A stretch of DNA of 64,000 bases from assembly GCF_019049285.1 (NCBI RefSeq), contig NZ_JAGMUL010000002.1, positions 43,061 to 107,060 of the forward strand, written 5' to 3'. How positions within the stretch are numbered: position 1 is the first letter of the stretch; each line of letters opens with the position of its first letter. Shown one piece after another: positions 54,746 to 62,439 of this stretch. The notes under the pieces are model-generated. The model was not told the DNA's origin. It did not search any database and saw nothing but the letters and a program-made list of their open reading frames with translations. The DNA is from Streptomyces sp. AC550_RSS872 (GTDB taxonomy: Bacteria > Actinomycetota > Actinomycetes > Streptomycetales > Streptomycetaceae). The position numbers and the translations under genes were made by a program.

Positions 54746-55357
54746 ATGAGCACCACCCGGCCTTTCTCGCCGGGCGACCGCGGCCCTGAGCCCAGCGGCG
54801 CTTCCGGGGCGTCCGAGGGGGACCTGCCCGCCACGGAGGGCTCCGACGAGGGCGTACCGGCGGCGGAGGCGTCCGACGGGGGCGCCGTGCCGTCCTTGCG
54901 ACCCGAGCCGTCCGCGGCGCCCGAGGAGTCCGCCCGGGCGGCTGCGGGGCGTCAGGTCCGCCGGCTGGACTTCGCTGACCAGAGCGGGGTCGTGCCGCTG
55001 GCCCGCGACTTCGCCCGCCAGGCGCTGTACGCGTGGGGCTGGCTGCCCGCCGCCACCGCCGACCAGCGGGCCGCGGCCGAGGACGTGCTGCTCGTCGTCT
55101 CCGAGCTGGTCACCAACGCCTGTCTGCACGCCGAGGGCCCGGACCAGCTGTGGATCGCCTGCGACAACAAGGTGATCCGCGTCGAGGTCTCCGACCGGGG
55201 CACGGGCCAGCCGGCACCCCGCACCCCGCACCGCGCGGGCCGCCCCGGCGGTCACGGCATGTTCATCGTGCAGCGGCTCTGTCTGGACTGGGGCGTCATG
55301 CGGGCCCCGGGGGTGGCGGGCAAGACCGTGTGGGCGGAGCTGGGGGCACCGGCCTAA
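54746..55357 (+). CDS. Anti-sigma factor / serine kinase (HATPase)
   Basis: 203 residues. After a Gly/Glu/Pro-rich N-terminus of about 70 residues comes an RsbW/SpoIIAB-type GHKL ATPase: VLLVVSELVTNACLHAEGP (N-box), VEVSDRGTGQPAPR (G1), GGHGMFIVQRLCLDWG (G2). Such proteins hold a SigB-type sigma factor and phosphorylate the STAS antagonist. With the sigma factor and STAS genes divergent and neighbouring, it forms a partner-switching module. GAGGTGA lies upstream of the ATG. Confidence 0.88.
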   Translation: MSTTRPFSPGDRGPEPSGASGASEGDLPATEGSDEGVPAAEASDGGAVPSLRPEPSAAPEESARAAAGRQVRRLDFADQSGVVPLARDFARQALYAWGWLPAATADQRAAAEDVLLVVSELVTNACLHAEGPDQLWIACDNKVIRVEVSDRGTGQPAPRTPHRAGRPGGHGMFIVQRLCLDWGVMRAPGVAGKTVWAELGAPA

Positions 55358-55532
55358 TCGTTTCCGCCGAAGTGCTCCGCTCGGCCTGACCCCGGGTTAC
55401 CGAAGGTCACCCTCTCCACTCTCTCCACCCTCTCCGCTCGGACTCCTCCACCCGAACCCCGTCACGCGCACGCCGGATCGTCACAACTCCGGCGTGCGCC
55501 GTGTCTTCCTTCCTCGAGGCCCCGGGCGTACC

Positions 55533-55558
55533 TTGACGGCCGATCTGATGTGCCGTCA
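55533..55558 (+). promoter_or_regulatory. Inverted repeat overlapping a -35 box before the surface operon
   Basis: TGACGGC (55534-55540) and GCCGTCA (55552-55558) are perfect 7-bp arms with an 11-base spacer; TTGACG (55533-55538) is inside the first arm. A repressor could act here. Confidence 0.5.
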
Positions 55559-55572
55559 GAAATGAGGGGACC

Positions 55573-56250
55573 GTGTCGAAGCAGAAGCGAACCGCCGCGC
55601 TCGCGACCGCCGCGGCCCTGGCCGGCTCGGCGGTGTTGATGGCCGCCCCCGCTGCCCGGGCCGAGGTCGTCGACGTCAACTACGCCTGCAAGACGCCGAT
55701 CGGTGACAAGAGCGCCGTCTCGCCCATCGACATCAAGGGCGTCAAGAGCGGCAGCGGCTACAAGATCACCATGTCGTGGCAGAAGGGCGTCTCGTCCAGC
55801 CCCGTCGAGCTGGGCAAGGGCGCGATGAGCCCGAGCGCCACCATCAAGCTGGGCGGCGCCGACAGGGGCACGATGAACGTGACCGGCCCCGCCAACCAGG
55901 AGGCCATTCCCGCCAACACCCCCATCAAGATCAACGACTTGACGGGCACGTACACCCCGAAGAAGACCGGCAAGGTCACCCTCACGGCGGGTGTGCTCAC
56001 CATCAAGGCGCTCGGCACGACGACCACGTGCACGCCCACCAACAGCCCCGGGCCGTCGCTGAGCCTCGACGTGACCGCGGCGGGTGGCGGGGGAGCCGGC
56101 AGTGGAACCCAGGGCGGTGGTGGGTCCGGCGCCGAACTCCCGCAGACCGGTCCCGTGGACTCGGCGATCGCGCTCGGCACGCTCGGCGGCACGGTGTTCC
56201 TCGCGGGGGCGGCGGGGGCGTTGTGGTTGACGCGGCGGAAGCGGGTCTGA
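55573..56250 (+). CDS. Sortase-anchored surface protein, LPXTG type
   Basis: 225 residues. A signal peptide (to about ARAE, residue 30) and a globular beta-rich domain (VNYACKTPIGDKSAVSPIDIKGV to about residue 165), then a Gly-rich linker with LPQTGPVDSAI, a membrane helix and the basic end WLTRRKRV, a classical cell-wall sorting signal. The same domain recurs twice in the 58278 gene. Start GTG 55573 has GAGGGGA upstream. Probably peptidoglycan-attached. Confidence 0.85.
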   Translation: MSKQKRTAALATAAALAGSAVLMAAPAARAEVVDVNYACKTPIGDKSAVSPIDIKGVKSGSGYKITMSWQKGVSSSPVELGKGAMSPSATIKLGGADRGTMNVTGPANQEAIPANTPIKINDLTGTYTPKKTGKVTLTAGVLTIKALGTTTTCTPTNSPGPSLSLDVTAAGGGGAGSGTQGGGGSGAELPQTGPVDSAIALGTLGGTVFLAGAAGALWLTRRKRV

Positions 56251-56257
56251 GGGGGCG

Positions 56258-56343
56258 GGTTGTCGTTTGTGCGCGGCGCCGTTGTGGCTGGTCGCGCCCA
56301 CGCGGCGGAGCCGCACATCGATACAGCCCCGCGCCCCTGAAGC
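56258..56343. repeat. Dispersed repeat, GGCTGGTCGCGC family
   Basis: GTTGTGGCTGGTCGCGCCCA to CGCCCCTGAAGCGGGGCG, sharing words with 27262-27303. It fills most of the 130-bp gap between the LPXTG gene and the next surface gene. Confidence 0.6.
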
Positions 56344-56380
56344 GGGGCGTTGCCCCGCCGTTGGTTCGTTGGAGCCGCCC

Positions 56381-57208
56381 ATGTCCATCCGTGTTCTGTG
56401 TCTGTCTCTGCTCTTGTTGCTCGGCGTCGCCCCGGCCGCGAGCGCCGCTGACGGGTGGTCGCTCGTGCCCGTCGGTGGTGGGCGGCCGTCCTTTTACGGT
56501 GAGGGCGCGCCAGGGACGGTTCTTGAGGACTCGGTGTCCGTGATCAACCGGAGCGGTGGCCCGGTCACCGTCCGGTTGCGCGGCGCGGGCGTCACGTTCG
56601 CGGACGGCACCCTGCGCGTGCCCGGCCGTACTCGTGCCGACGTCCCCTTCACGGTGACCGTGCCGGCCGCCGACCGCATGGTCGAGATCGTCGCCCGCGA
56701 CGCGGACGGCCGTGAGCGGAGCGTCGGGATCCGGCTCCGCGTCGCCCTCCCGGAGCTGTCCGCGCTGACCGTCGAGCACGTGGCGGTACGCGGCGACGGC
56801 ATCGCATACGAGCTGGTCAACCGAGGTACGACGACCCTCGTGCCGAAGCTGGCCGTGCGCGCCGACGGTGTCTTCGACCGCCCCCTCGACCGCACCCCGC
56901 GCACTCTCCCCGTCGACCTGCCCCCGGGCAGCCGGACGAAGCTCACCGAGCCGTGGCCCGACCGGCCCGCGCTCGACGCGGTGGACGTGCGGCTGACGGT
57001 GACGGCGGCGGGTGGGGCGAGCGACACGGCCCGGGTGTCGGCGCGGTTCGTGCCGTGGGATGCGGTGGCGGCGGTCGGCGGGGCGCTGGTGGCGGTGGGT
57101 GCCCTCTTCGTCGTACGGCATCGAAGGCGTCGTAAGCCCCACGGCGGTGAGGTGGCCGGTGCCGAACGGACGTTGGCGGAGGCGGAGTTGACGGGAGCTG
57201 GGACGTGA
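56381..57208 (+). CDS. Secreted/membrane-anchored protein, DUF916-like
   Basis: 275 residues. Signal peptide (MSIRVLCLSLLLLLGVAPA onward to ASAAD), an extracellular beta-sandwich region (VLEDSVSVINRSGGPVTVRLRGAGVTFADGTL; RSVGIRLRVALP; LVNRGTTTLVPKL) resembling the DUF916/COG1470 type of surface proteins, and a C-terminal membrane helix with a basic tail (ALFVVRHRRRRKPHGG). It may scaffold the sortase-anchored proteins encoded on either side. ATG 56381 has GGAG. The next gene overlaps its stop. Confidence 0.75.
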   Translation: MSIRVLCLSLLLLLGVAPAASAADGWSLVPVGGGRPSFYGEGAPGTVLEDSVSVINRSGGPVTVRLRGAGVTFADGTLRVPGRTRADVPFTVTVPAADRMVEIVARDADGRERSVGIRLRVALPELSALTVEHVAVRGDGIAYELVNRGTTTLVPKLAVRADGVFDRPLDRTPRTLPVDLPPGSRTKLTEPWPDRPALDAVDVRLTVTAAGGASDTARVSARFVPWDAVAAVGGALVAVGALFVVRHRRRRKPHGGEVAGAERTLAEAELTGAGT

Positions 57209-58281
57209 AGGGCTGGGTACGGATTCCGGCGCTGGTGGCGGTGCTGGCGATGCTGATGTCCCCGATGGCGTCGGCGGCCGACGGCCCGCCCACCGTCAAG
57301 CTGTCCAAGTCCCAGGCCGGAACCGGCGGTTCGGTCATCGTGACCGGCAGCGGCTGGCGGGCGCGTGCTCTGCTGATGATCCTGATCTGCGGCCAGTCCG
57401 TGCCGTCGTCCGGTGTGACCGGCGGCACCAATTCCTGCGCCAACGCCGACGGCAGGGCCGTGACCACGGACGCCGAGGGGCGCTTCGGCAAGAAGCTGCC
57501 GGTGGCCGAGCCGCCGGTGCCGTGCCCGTGCGTGGTGCACGTGGCGACGGTGACCGGGGCGAAGGCCGAGGCCGACGCGATCTTCCAGGTGGCCGGGCAC
57601 GCGGTCGAGCCGCTGCCCGCCGAGCCGGCCGGCGGGCGTCTGTCGGTCCTCACGGACACCCGGCTGGACGGCACCAGTGGCCTGCTCACCTGGTTCGGCG
57701 CCCCGCCGGCGCGGACGCTGGCGTTCACGGTCGGCAACGTCGGCACCTCACCCGTGAAGAACCCGGTCTTCCAGGTCGGCACCTCGCACGGCGTGTTCGC
57801 GCCGCAATGGGAGGAACAGCAGTGGCGCGGCACGATCCAGCCGGGCAGGAAGGCACGGATCGAACTGCCGGTGGAGCTCGCCGCCGGGGCGCACGGCGAC
57901 TACACGGTCTCGCTGAAGTACGGCGGCAAGGTGATGGCCGAGCAGCCCTGGGGCGTGGGCCGGCCCTGGGGTGTGACGCTGTTCTGGATCCTGGTCTGCC
58001 TGGTCGTACCGGCGGCGGTGTTCCGCGTCGGAATGGCGGTGGTGGACCGGGTGCGCCCACGGCAGACCATCCGGCGCCGCGGACTCCGTCTTCCTGAACT
58101 GGCCCTGCGCGTCCCGGGGTTGAAGCCCCGCGCGGAGGCGAGGCACGCCCTCTCCTCCCCTCCCTCGACCCTGCCGTGGTTCACCCCGGACAACGACCCG
58201 GGTACGGCCGGCCGGCTCTCCGCACCGTACGACGACAGTTCGACGAGTCCTACGACCCCCACCAGGAAGGGGCCCCCGTGA
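57205..58281 (+). CDS. Secreted, C-terminally membrane-anchored protein of unknown function
   Basis: 358 residues. Signal peptide (MKGWVRIPALVAVLAMLMSP), two extracellular regions, the second with beta-sandwich features (FTVGNVGTSPVKNPVFQVGT; GRKARIELPVELAAGAHGDYTVSLKYGG), a membrane helix near 255-275 (WGVTLFWILVCLVVPAAVF) and a Pro/Arg-rich tail. Several Cys pairs near LICGQSV and PCPCVVHVA may form disulphides. Its GTG start overlaps the preceding gene's stop and its own stop overlaps the next start, so the genes are one translationally coupled unit. Confidence 0.75.
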   Translation: MKGWVRIPALVAVLAMLMSPMASAADGPPTVKLSKSQAGTGGSVIVTGSGWRARALLMILICGQSVPSSGVTGGTNSCANADGRAVTTDAEGRFGKKLPVAEPPVPCPCVVHVATVTGAKAEADAIFQVAGHAVEPLPAEPAGGRLSVLTDTRLDGTSGLLTWFGAPPARTLAFTVGNVGTSPVKNPVFQVGTSHGVFAPQWEEQQWRGTIQPGRKARIELPVELAAGAHGDYTVSLKYGGKVMAEQPWGVGRPWGVTLFWILVCLVVPAAVFRVGMAVVDRVRPRQTIRRRGLRLPELALRVPGLKPRAEARHALSSPPSTLPWFTPDNDPGTAGRLSAPYDDSSTSPTTPTRKGPP

Positions 58282-59660
58282 GCAAGTCAAGGAGAGTCAC
58301 ACCGGTACGTCCCGGGAGAGCGGCCGCGGCGGGCGCCGCCCTGATGCTCGGCGGTGCGGGGGTGCTGCTCGGCGTGGCCGCAGCGCCCGCGCAGGCGGCC
58401 GAGGTGGCGTACGCGACCGAGTGCATCCCGCCCGCGATCTCCGGGCTGCCGCCGGTCCAGGGCACCACGAAGGTGGAGATCACCGCGCCCGCCGAGGCGA
58501 AGGTCGGCGACGAGGTGGAGATTGTCTGGAAGTTCGTCCAGGCGGCGTCCAAGAACCCGAACATCCTCGACCTGGAGGCGAACACGGTCCAGCCGACGGG
58601 AACCCTGAAGGCGGCCGGCGCGCAGACGGCGGACATCGCCATGCAGGGGCCCCGGGAGAACCCGCCGATCCCGAAGAACACCGACATGAAGCTGTCCGAC
58701 ATGAAGGGCAGGCTGAAGCTGACGGCACCGGGCGAGCTGTCGCTGACCCCGGCCGCGTACAACATCAACGTCAACAAGCCGATCTCCACCGACACCAAGT
58801 GCGCGCCGAAGGAGACGGTGAAGCCGGCGGCCACGATCAAGGTCACGGACGGGGGCGGGAGTCCGGGCGGTACGACGGGAGGGCTGCCGACCGTGATCCC
58901 GACCTTGCCGACGGGGGTGCCCACCGATCTGCCGACGGGGTCGTCGAGCCCTTCGAGCCCCACGCCGAGTGAGACCGAGACGGGCGGGGACGACGGCGGC
59001 ACGAGCACCGGGGGCGGGGACGGCGGGCAGACCGACTTCACGGGCAAGGAGGTCCAGGTCCCCTACGAGTGCAAGACGCCGATCGGCGACAAGGAGGCGA
59101 CCTCGCCGGTCCAGATCAACGCCAAGAAGAACGGCGGGAGCTTCGACCTGACGGTCCAGTTCAAGAAGTCGGTGATGGACAGCCCCGCCGACATCCCCAA
59201 GGACTCCGTCAAGCCGTCGATGGAGGTCGCGCTGGGCGGCGCCGACAAGGGCACGGTCCATGTCGAGGGTCCCACCAACGCCGAGGCCATCAAGGCGGGC
59301 GACCCGATCGAGATCCCCGATCTCACGGGCACCTACAAGCCGGGCGCGAGCGGCGAGTCGACCCTGTCGCCGGGCGTCCTGACGATCGAGGCCCTGGGCA
59401 CGACGACCACCTGCACCCCGTCGAAGTCGCACGTGTCCCTGACCTTGGACACGAGTGAGCAGGCGAGCGGGGCCTCGGGCGGCGGACCGGCAGGGGGATC
59501 GGCAGGAGGTTCCGCCGGCGGCTCGGCGACGGACGGCGGCCTGGCAGCGACGGGAGCGGAGGACCAGGGCTCCCTGAAGGCACTGGGCCTGGTGGCGGGA
59601 ACGGCACTGCTGCTGGGCGGCGCGGTGTTCACGTTCATGCCTGGAAAGAGGGCCAGGTAA
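58278..59660 (+). CDS. Two-domain surface protein with LAATG sorting signal
   Basis: 460 residues. A signal peptide, then two copies of the domain seen in the 55573 gene: copy 1 (about residues 37-180, YATECIPPAISGLPPVQG start), a Gly/Ser/Pro/Thr linker, and copy 2 (about 255-395, VPYECKTPIGDKEATSPVQINAK). The C-terminus has GGLAATGAEDQGSLKALG, a membrane helix and KRAR. LAXTG is the class E sortase motif of streptomycetes, so this protein could be attached by SrtE, whereas its neighbour has LPQTG. Confidence 0.85.
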   Translation: MSKSRRVTPVRPGRAAAAGAALMLGGAGVLLGVAAAPAQAAEVAYATECIPPAISGLPPVQGTTKVEITAPAEAKVGDEVEIVWKFVQAASKNPNILDLEANTVQPTGTLKAAGAQTADIAMQGPRENPPIPKNTDMKLSDMKGRLKLTAPGELSLTPAAYNINVNKPISTDTKCAPKETVKPAATIKVTDGGGSPGGTTGGLPTVIPTLPTGVPTDLPTGSSSPSSPTPSETETGGDDGGTSTGGGDGGQTDFTGKEVQVPYECKTPIGDKEATSPVQINAKKNGGSFDLTVQFKKSVMDSPADIPKDSVKPSMEVALGGADKGTVHVEGPTNAEAIKAGDPIEIPDLTGTYKPGASGESTLSPGVLTIEALGTTTTCTPSKSHVSLTLDTSEQASGASGGGPAGGSAGGSAGGSATDGGLAATGAEDQGSLKALGLVAGTALLLGGAVFTFMPGKRAR

Positions 59661-59704
59661 CCCCCACAAGGGCGCGAGGAACCGCGCACAGCCCGGAAAC
59701 CGAC

Positions 59705-59740
59705 GGGGCCGCTGAAACCCACGTGGATTCCAGCGGCCCC
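59705..59740. terminator. Bidirectional terminator between surface operon and peptide transporter
   Basis: GGGGCCGCTG (59705-59714) and CAGCGGCCCC (59731-59740) form a perfect 10-bp stem between convergent genes; more pairs exist inside. Confidence 0.8.
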
Positions 59741-59760
59741 CTACGGCTCAGGCAGCGCGC

Positions 59761-61272
59761 CTAGCGCACGTCACCCATAAGCGCCCGGATCTTCCGCCCG
59801 GCCACCATGAACACCAACCCGGCGGCGACAGCGATGACGGCCCACATCGTGTAGTACACCGCGTCACCCAGCGGAGCGTTCAGCTTGGTGGTCCAGCCGT
59901 TGAGGGCGTTGCCCGTCGCCGTGGCCAGGAACCACAGGCCCATGATCTGGCCCACGAACTGCTTCGGCGCCAGCTTCGTCGACAGGGACAGGCCCACCGG
60001 CGACAGGCACATCTCGCCGAGGGTCTGCACCAGGTAGACGCTCAGCAGCCAGAAGACGGTGACCTTGCCCGTGTCACTGTTCGCGGCGGCGGCGCCGGCC
60101 AGGCCCATGATGCCGAACGAGCCACCGATGAGCAGCATCGCCAGGGCGAACTTCATGGGCGTGCTGGGCTCACGGTCGCGCCGGGCCAGCTTCACCCACA
60201 GCGCGGCGAAGACCGGGGCGAGCACGATGACCATGGCCGGGTTCACCGACTGGTACCAGGACGCCGGGAACTCCCAGCCGCCGATCATGCGGTCGGTCTT
60301 GGTGTCCGCGAAGATCGTCAGCAGCGAACCGGACTGGTCGTAGATCATCCAGAACAGCACGGCGGTGGCGAAGAACCAGGCGAAGGCCTGGATCTTCGGC
60401 TTGTCCGCCTTGGACAGGGCCGGGTTCCGGTACATCGTCACGAAGTAGACGATCGGGACCACGATGCCGAGGACCGCGAGCACGTTGACGACGTGCTCTA
60501 TGTCGTACGTGCCCAGCACGATGTCCAGGACCAGTGCGGCGAGGGCGATGCCACCCCACAGCGCGACCTTGCGCAGCGCGGCGCGCTTCTCCTCCGGGGA
60601 GGCCGGGGTGCCCGGCTCCCTGCCGATGTCGCCGAGGTGGCGGCCGCCGAGGACGTACTGGATGACCGCGAGGGTCATACCGACACCGGCGACACCGAAG
60701 CCGAGGTGCCAGTTGACGTTCTCGCCGAGGTAGCCGACGACCAGCGGGGCGGCCATGCCGCCGATGTTGATCGCCATGTAGAAGAGCGTGAAGCCGGCGT
60801 CGCGGCGGGCGCTGGGCTGGCCCTCGTAGAGGCCGCCGACCATCGCGGAGATGTTCGGCTTCAGCAGACCGGTGCCGATCGCGATCAGGCCGAGGCCGCA
60901 GAAGAAGGCGATGTCCGCGGGGATCGCCAGCGTGAAGTGGCCGGCGGCGATGACGATGCCGCCGACGAGGACGGCCTTACGGGCGCCCCAAAGGCGGTCC
61001 GCGACCCAGCCGCCGGGCATGGCGGCCATGTACACGACCGCGTTGTAGACACCGTAGATCGACGCGGCCAGGGCTTCCCGGCCGGCGAGCGGGCCGTCGA
61101 GGACGCCCGCGATCAGGTAGAGGACGAGGATGCCGCGCATCCCGTACCAGGAAAAGCGCTCCCACATCTCCGTCATGAAGAGCGTGGCCATACCGCGGGG
61201 GTGGCCGAAGAAGGTCTTCTCGGTACCGGGGGTGCCCGGGGAGGCCGAGTCCTTCGTCAGGCTGGACGCCAT
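59761..61272 (-). CDS. POT/PTR-family proton-dependent oligopeptide transporter
   Basis: 503 residues with about 14 hydrophobic helices. The E-x-x-E-R proton/peptide motif is present in LFMTEMWERFSWYGMRG (about residues 30-46) and FYMAINIGGMAAPLVVGYLG further on is the second family signature. It takes up di- and tripeptides with protons. AAGGA seven bases before ATG 61272 sets the start. Its leader contains a terminator-like hairpin (61408-61446) and may be attenuated. Confidence 0.93.
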   Translation of the reverse strand: MASSLTKDSASPGTPGTEKTFFGHPRGMATLFMTEMWERFSWYGMRGILVLYLIAGVLDGPLAGREALAASIYGVYNAVVYMAAMPGGWVADRLWGARKAVLVGGIVIAAGHFTLAIPADIAFFCGLGLIAIGTGLLKPNISAMVGGLYEGQPSARRDAGFTLFYMAINIGGMAAPLVVGYLGENVNWHLGFGVAGVGMTLAVIQYVLGGRHLGDIGREPGTPASPEEKRAALRKVALWGGIALAALVLDIVLGTYDIEHVVNVLAVLGIVVPIVYFVTMYRNPALSKADKPKIQAFAWFFATAVLFWMIYDQSGSLLTIFADTKTDRMIGGWEFPASWYQSVNPAMVIVLAPVFAALWVKLARRDREPSTPMKFALAMLLIGGSFGIMGLAGAAAANSDTGKVTVFWLLSVYLVQTLGEMCLSPVGLSLSTKLAPKQFVGQIMGLWFLATATGNALNGWTTKLNAPLGDAVYYTMWAVIAVAAGLVFMVAGRKIRALMGDVR

Positions 61273-61407
61273 GGTCGATCCTTGCTGGTCGGGACGCGCA
61301 TCGACGTAGACACGGTCACGCGCCCGGTGGGGGGAGCGGCCGGTTCCGGCGGTTGGCCGCCCGGCCGCGTCTCATTCCTCGGATCCTTGATCCGCACACT
61401 GGTCCGC

Positions 61408-61446
61408 ACACAAAAGAGACCCTCGGCGTCAAGTGCGCCGAAGGTC
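61408..61446 (-). terminator. Terminator-like hairpin in the leader of the peptide transporter gene
   Basis: On the minus strand, GACCTTCGGCG and CGCCGAGGGTC form an 11-position stem (10 pairs, positions 61418-61446), followed by TCTTTTGTGT (61417-61408). It is 136 bp before the start codon, so it can stop transcription before the gene unless read through. Confidence 0.6.
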
Positions 61447-61455
61447 CCCGCAGTG

Positions 61456-61476
61456 CTACGGGCGTAGAGTCACCAT
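61456..61476 (-). CDS. Possible six-residue leader peptide MVTLRP
   Basis: ATG GTG ACT CTA CGC CCG TAG ends ten bases before the hairpin at 61418-61446. Too short to be sure; no strong ribosome binding site is seen. If translated, stalled ribosomes could alter the hairpin. The codon CTA is rare in streptomycetes. Confidence 0.3.
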   Translation of the reverse strand: MVTLRP

Positions 61477-61692
61477 ACGTCAGGACACGGGCGGAAATGG
61501 AAGGACTTGAGACTGGGATCACAGGTGTCGAGGGAACCGCGACCACCCTTTCCAAGGTCCTTTCCAGGATCGCATTTAGTAGGCATAGGTCTGTACCACA
61601 GCGCGCGAAGGTAAGAGATCTGCCAACGGGCGGTAAGAATCAAGCCGCCGATCACGCCCCGGCCCTTGTCACGGGCGGACTACCATCAGCTC

Positions 61693-62370
61693 ATGACCCG
61701 TGTACTGCTCGCCGAGGACGACGCGTCCATTTCGGAGCCGCTGGCCCGCGCACTGCGCCGGGAAGGGTACGAGGTCGAGGTGCGGGAGGACGGCCCCACC
61801 GCACTCGACGCTGGAATGCAGGGCGGTATCGATCTGGTCGTGCTGGACCTCGGTCTGCCCGGCATGGACGGCCTCGAGGTGGCCCGCCGGCTGCGCGCCG
61901 ACGGTCACGCCGTGCCGATCCTCATCCTGACCGCGCGTGCCGACGAGGTGGACACCGTCGTCGGTCTGGACGCGGGCGCCGACGACTACGTGACCAAGCC
62001 GTTCCGGCTCGCCGAGCTGCTCGCCCGGGTCCGGGCCCTGCTGCGGCGCGGTGCCGCCGAGCCCCAGCAGCCGCCCGCCACCCACGGCGTCCGGATCGAC
62101 GTCGAGTCGCACCGGGCGTGGATGGGCGACGAGGAACTCCAGCTCACCGCCAAGGAGTTCGACCTGCTGCGGGTGCTGGTGCGCGACGCGGGGCGGGTCG
62201 TCACCCGGGACCAGCTGATGCGCGAGGTCTGGGACACGACCTGGTGGTCGTCGACCAAGACGCTCGACATGCACATCTCCTGGCTGCGTAAGAAGTTGGG
62301 CGACGACGCGGCCAACCCTCGCTATATCGCGACGGTGCGGGGCGTCGGCTTCCGCTTCGAGAAGAGCTGA
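61693..62370 (+). CDS. OmpR/PhoB-family response regulator
   Basis: 225 residues. Receiver domain MTRVLLAEDDASISEPLARA with the acidic pair D9-D10, phosphorylation Asp52 in VVLDLGLPG, and Lys in VTKPFR; then the winged helix (LTAKEFDLLRVLVRDAGRVVTRDQLMREVW; DMHISWLRKKLGDDAANPRYIATVRGVGFRFE). ATG 61693 has TACCAT six bases upstream and no Shine-Dalgarno sequence: leaderless. It works with the histidine kinase encoded 69 bp downstream. Confidence 0.95.
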   Translation: MTRVLLAEDDASISEPLARALRREGYEVEVREDGPTALDAGMQGGIDLVVLDLGLPGMDGLEVARRLRADGHAVPILILTARADEVDTVVGLDAGADDYVTKPFRLAELLARVRALLRRGAAEPQQPPATHGVRIDVESHRAWMGDEELQLTAKEFDLLRVLVRDAGRVVTRDQLMREVWDTTWWSSTKTLDMHISWLRKKLGDDAANPRYIATVRGVGFRFEKS

Positions 62371-62439
62371 CGGGCCGTCGGGCATCGGCCCGTCAGCGCC
62401 ACGTGAGCCGTACAGACAGATAAGCAGGCAGATCAGGAC

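Larger units (their letters stand above)
61273..61692. other. Divergent 420-bp intergenic region
   Basis: Between the peptide transporter and the response regulator. It holds the leader hairpin and possible leader peptide above; TTTCCAAGGTCCTTTCCAGG (61549-61568) has a short direct repeat, and ATTTAGTAGGCATAGG (61575-61590) is low in GC. No other gene is seen. Confidence 0.5.
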
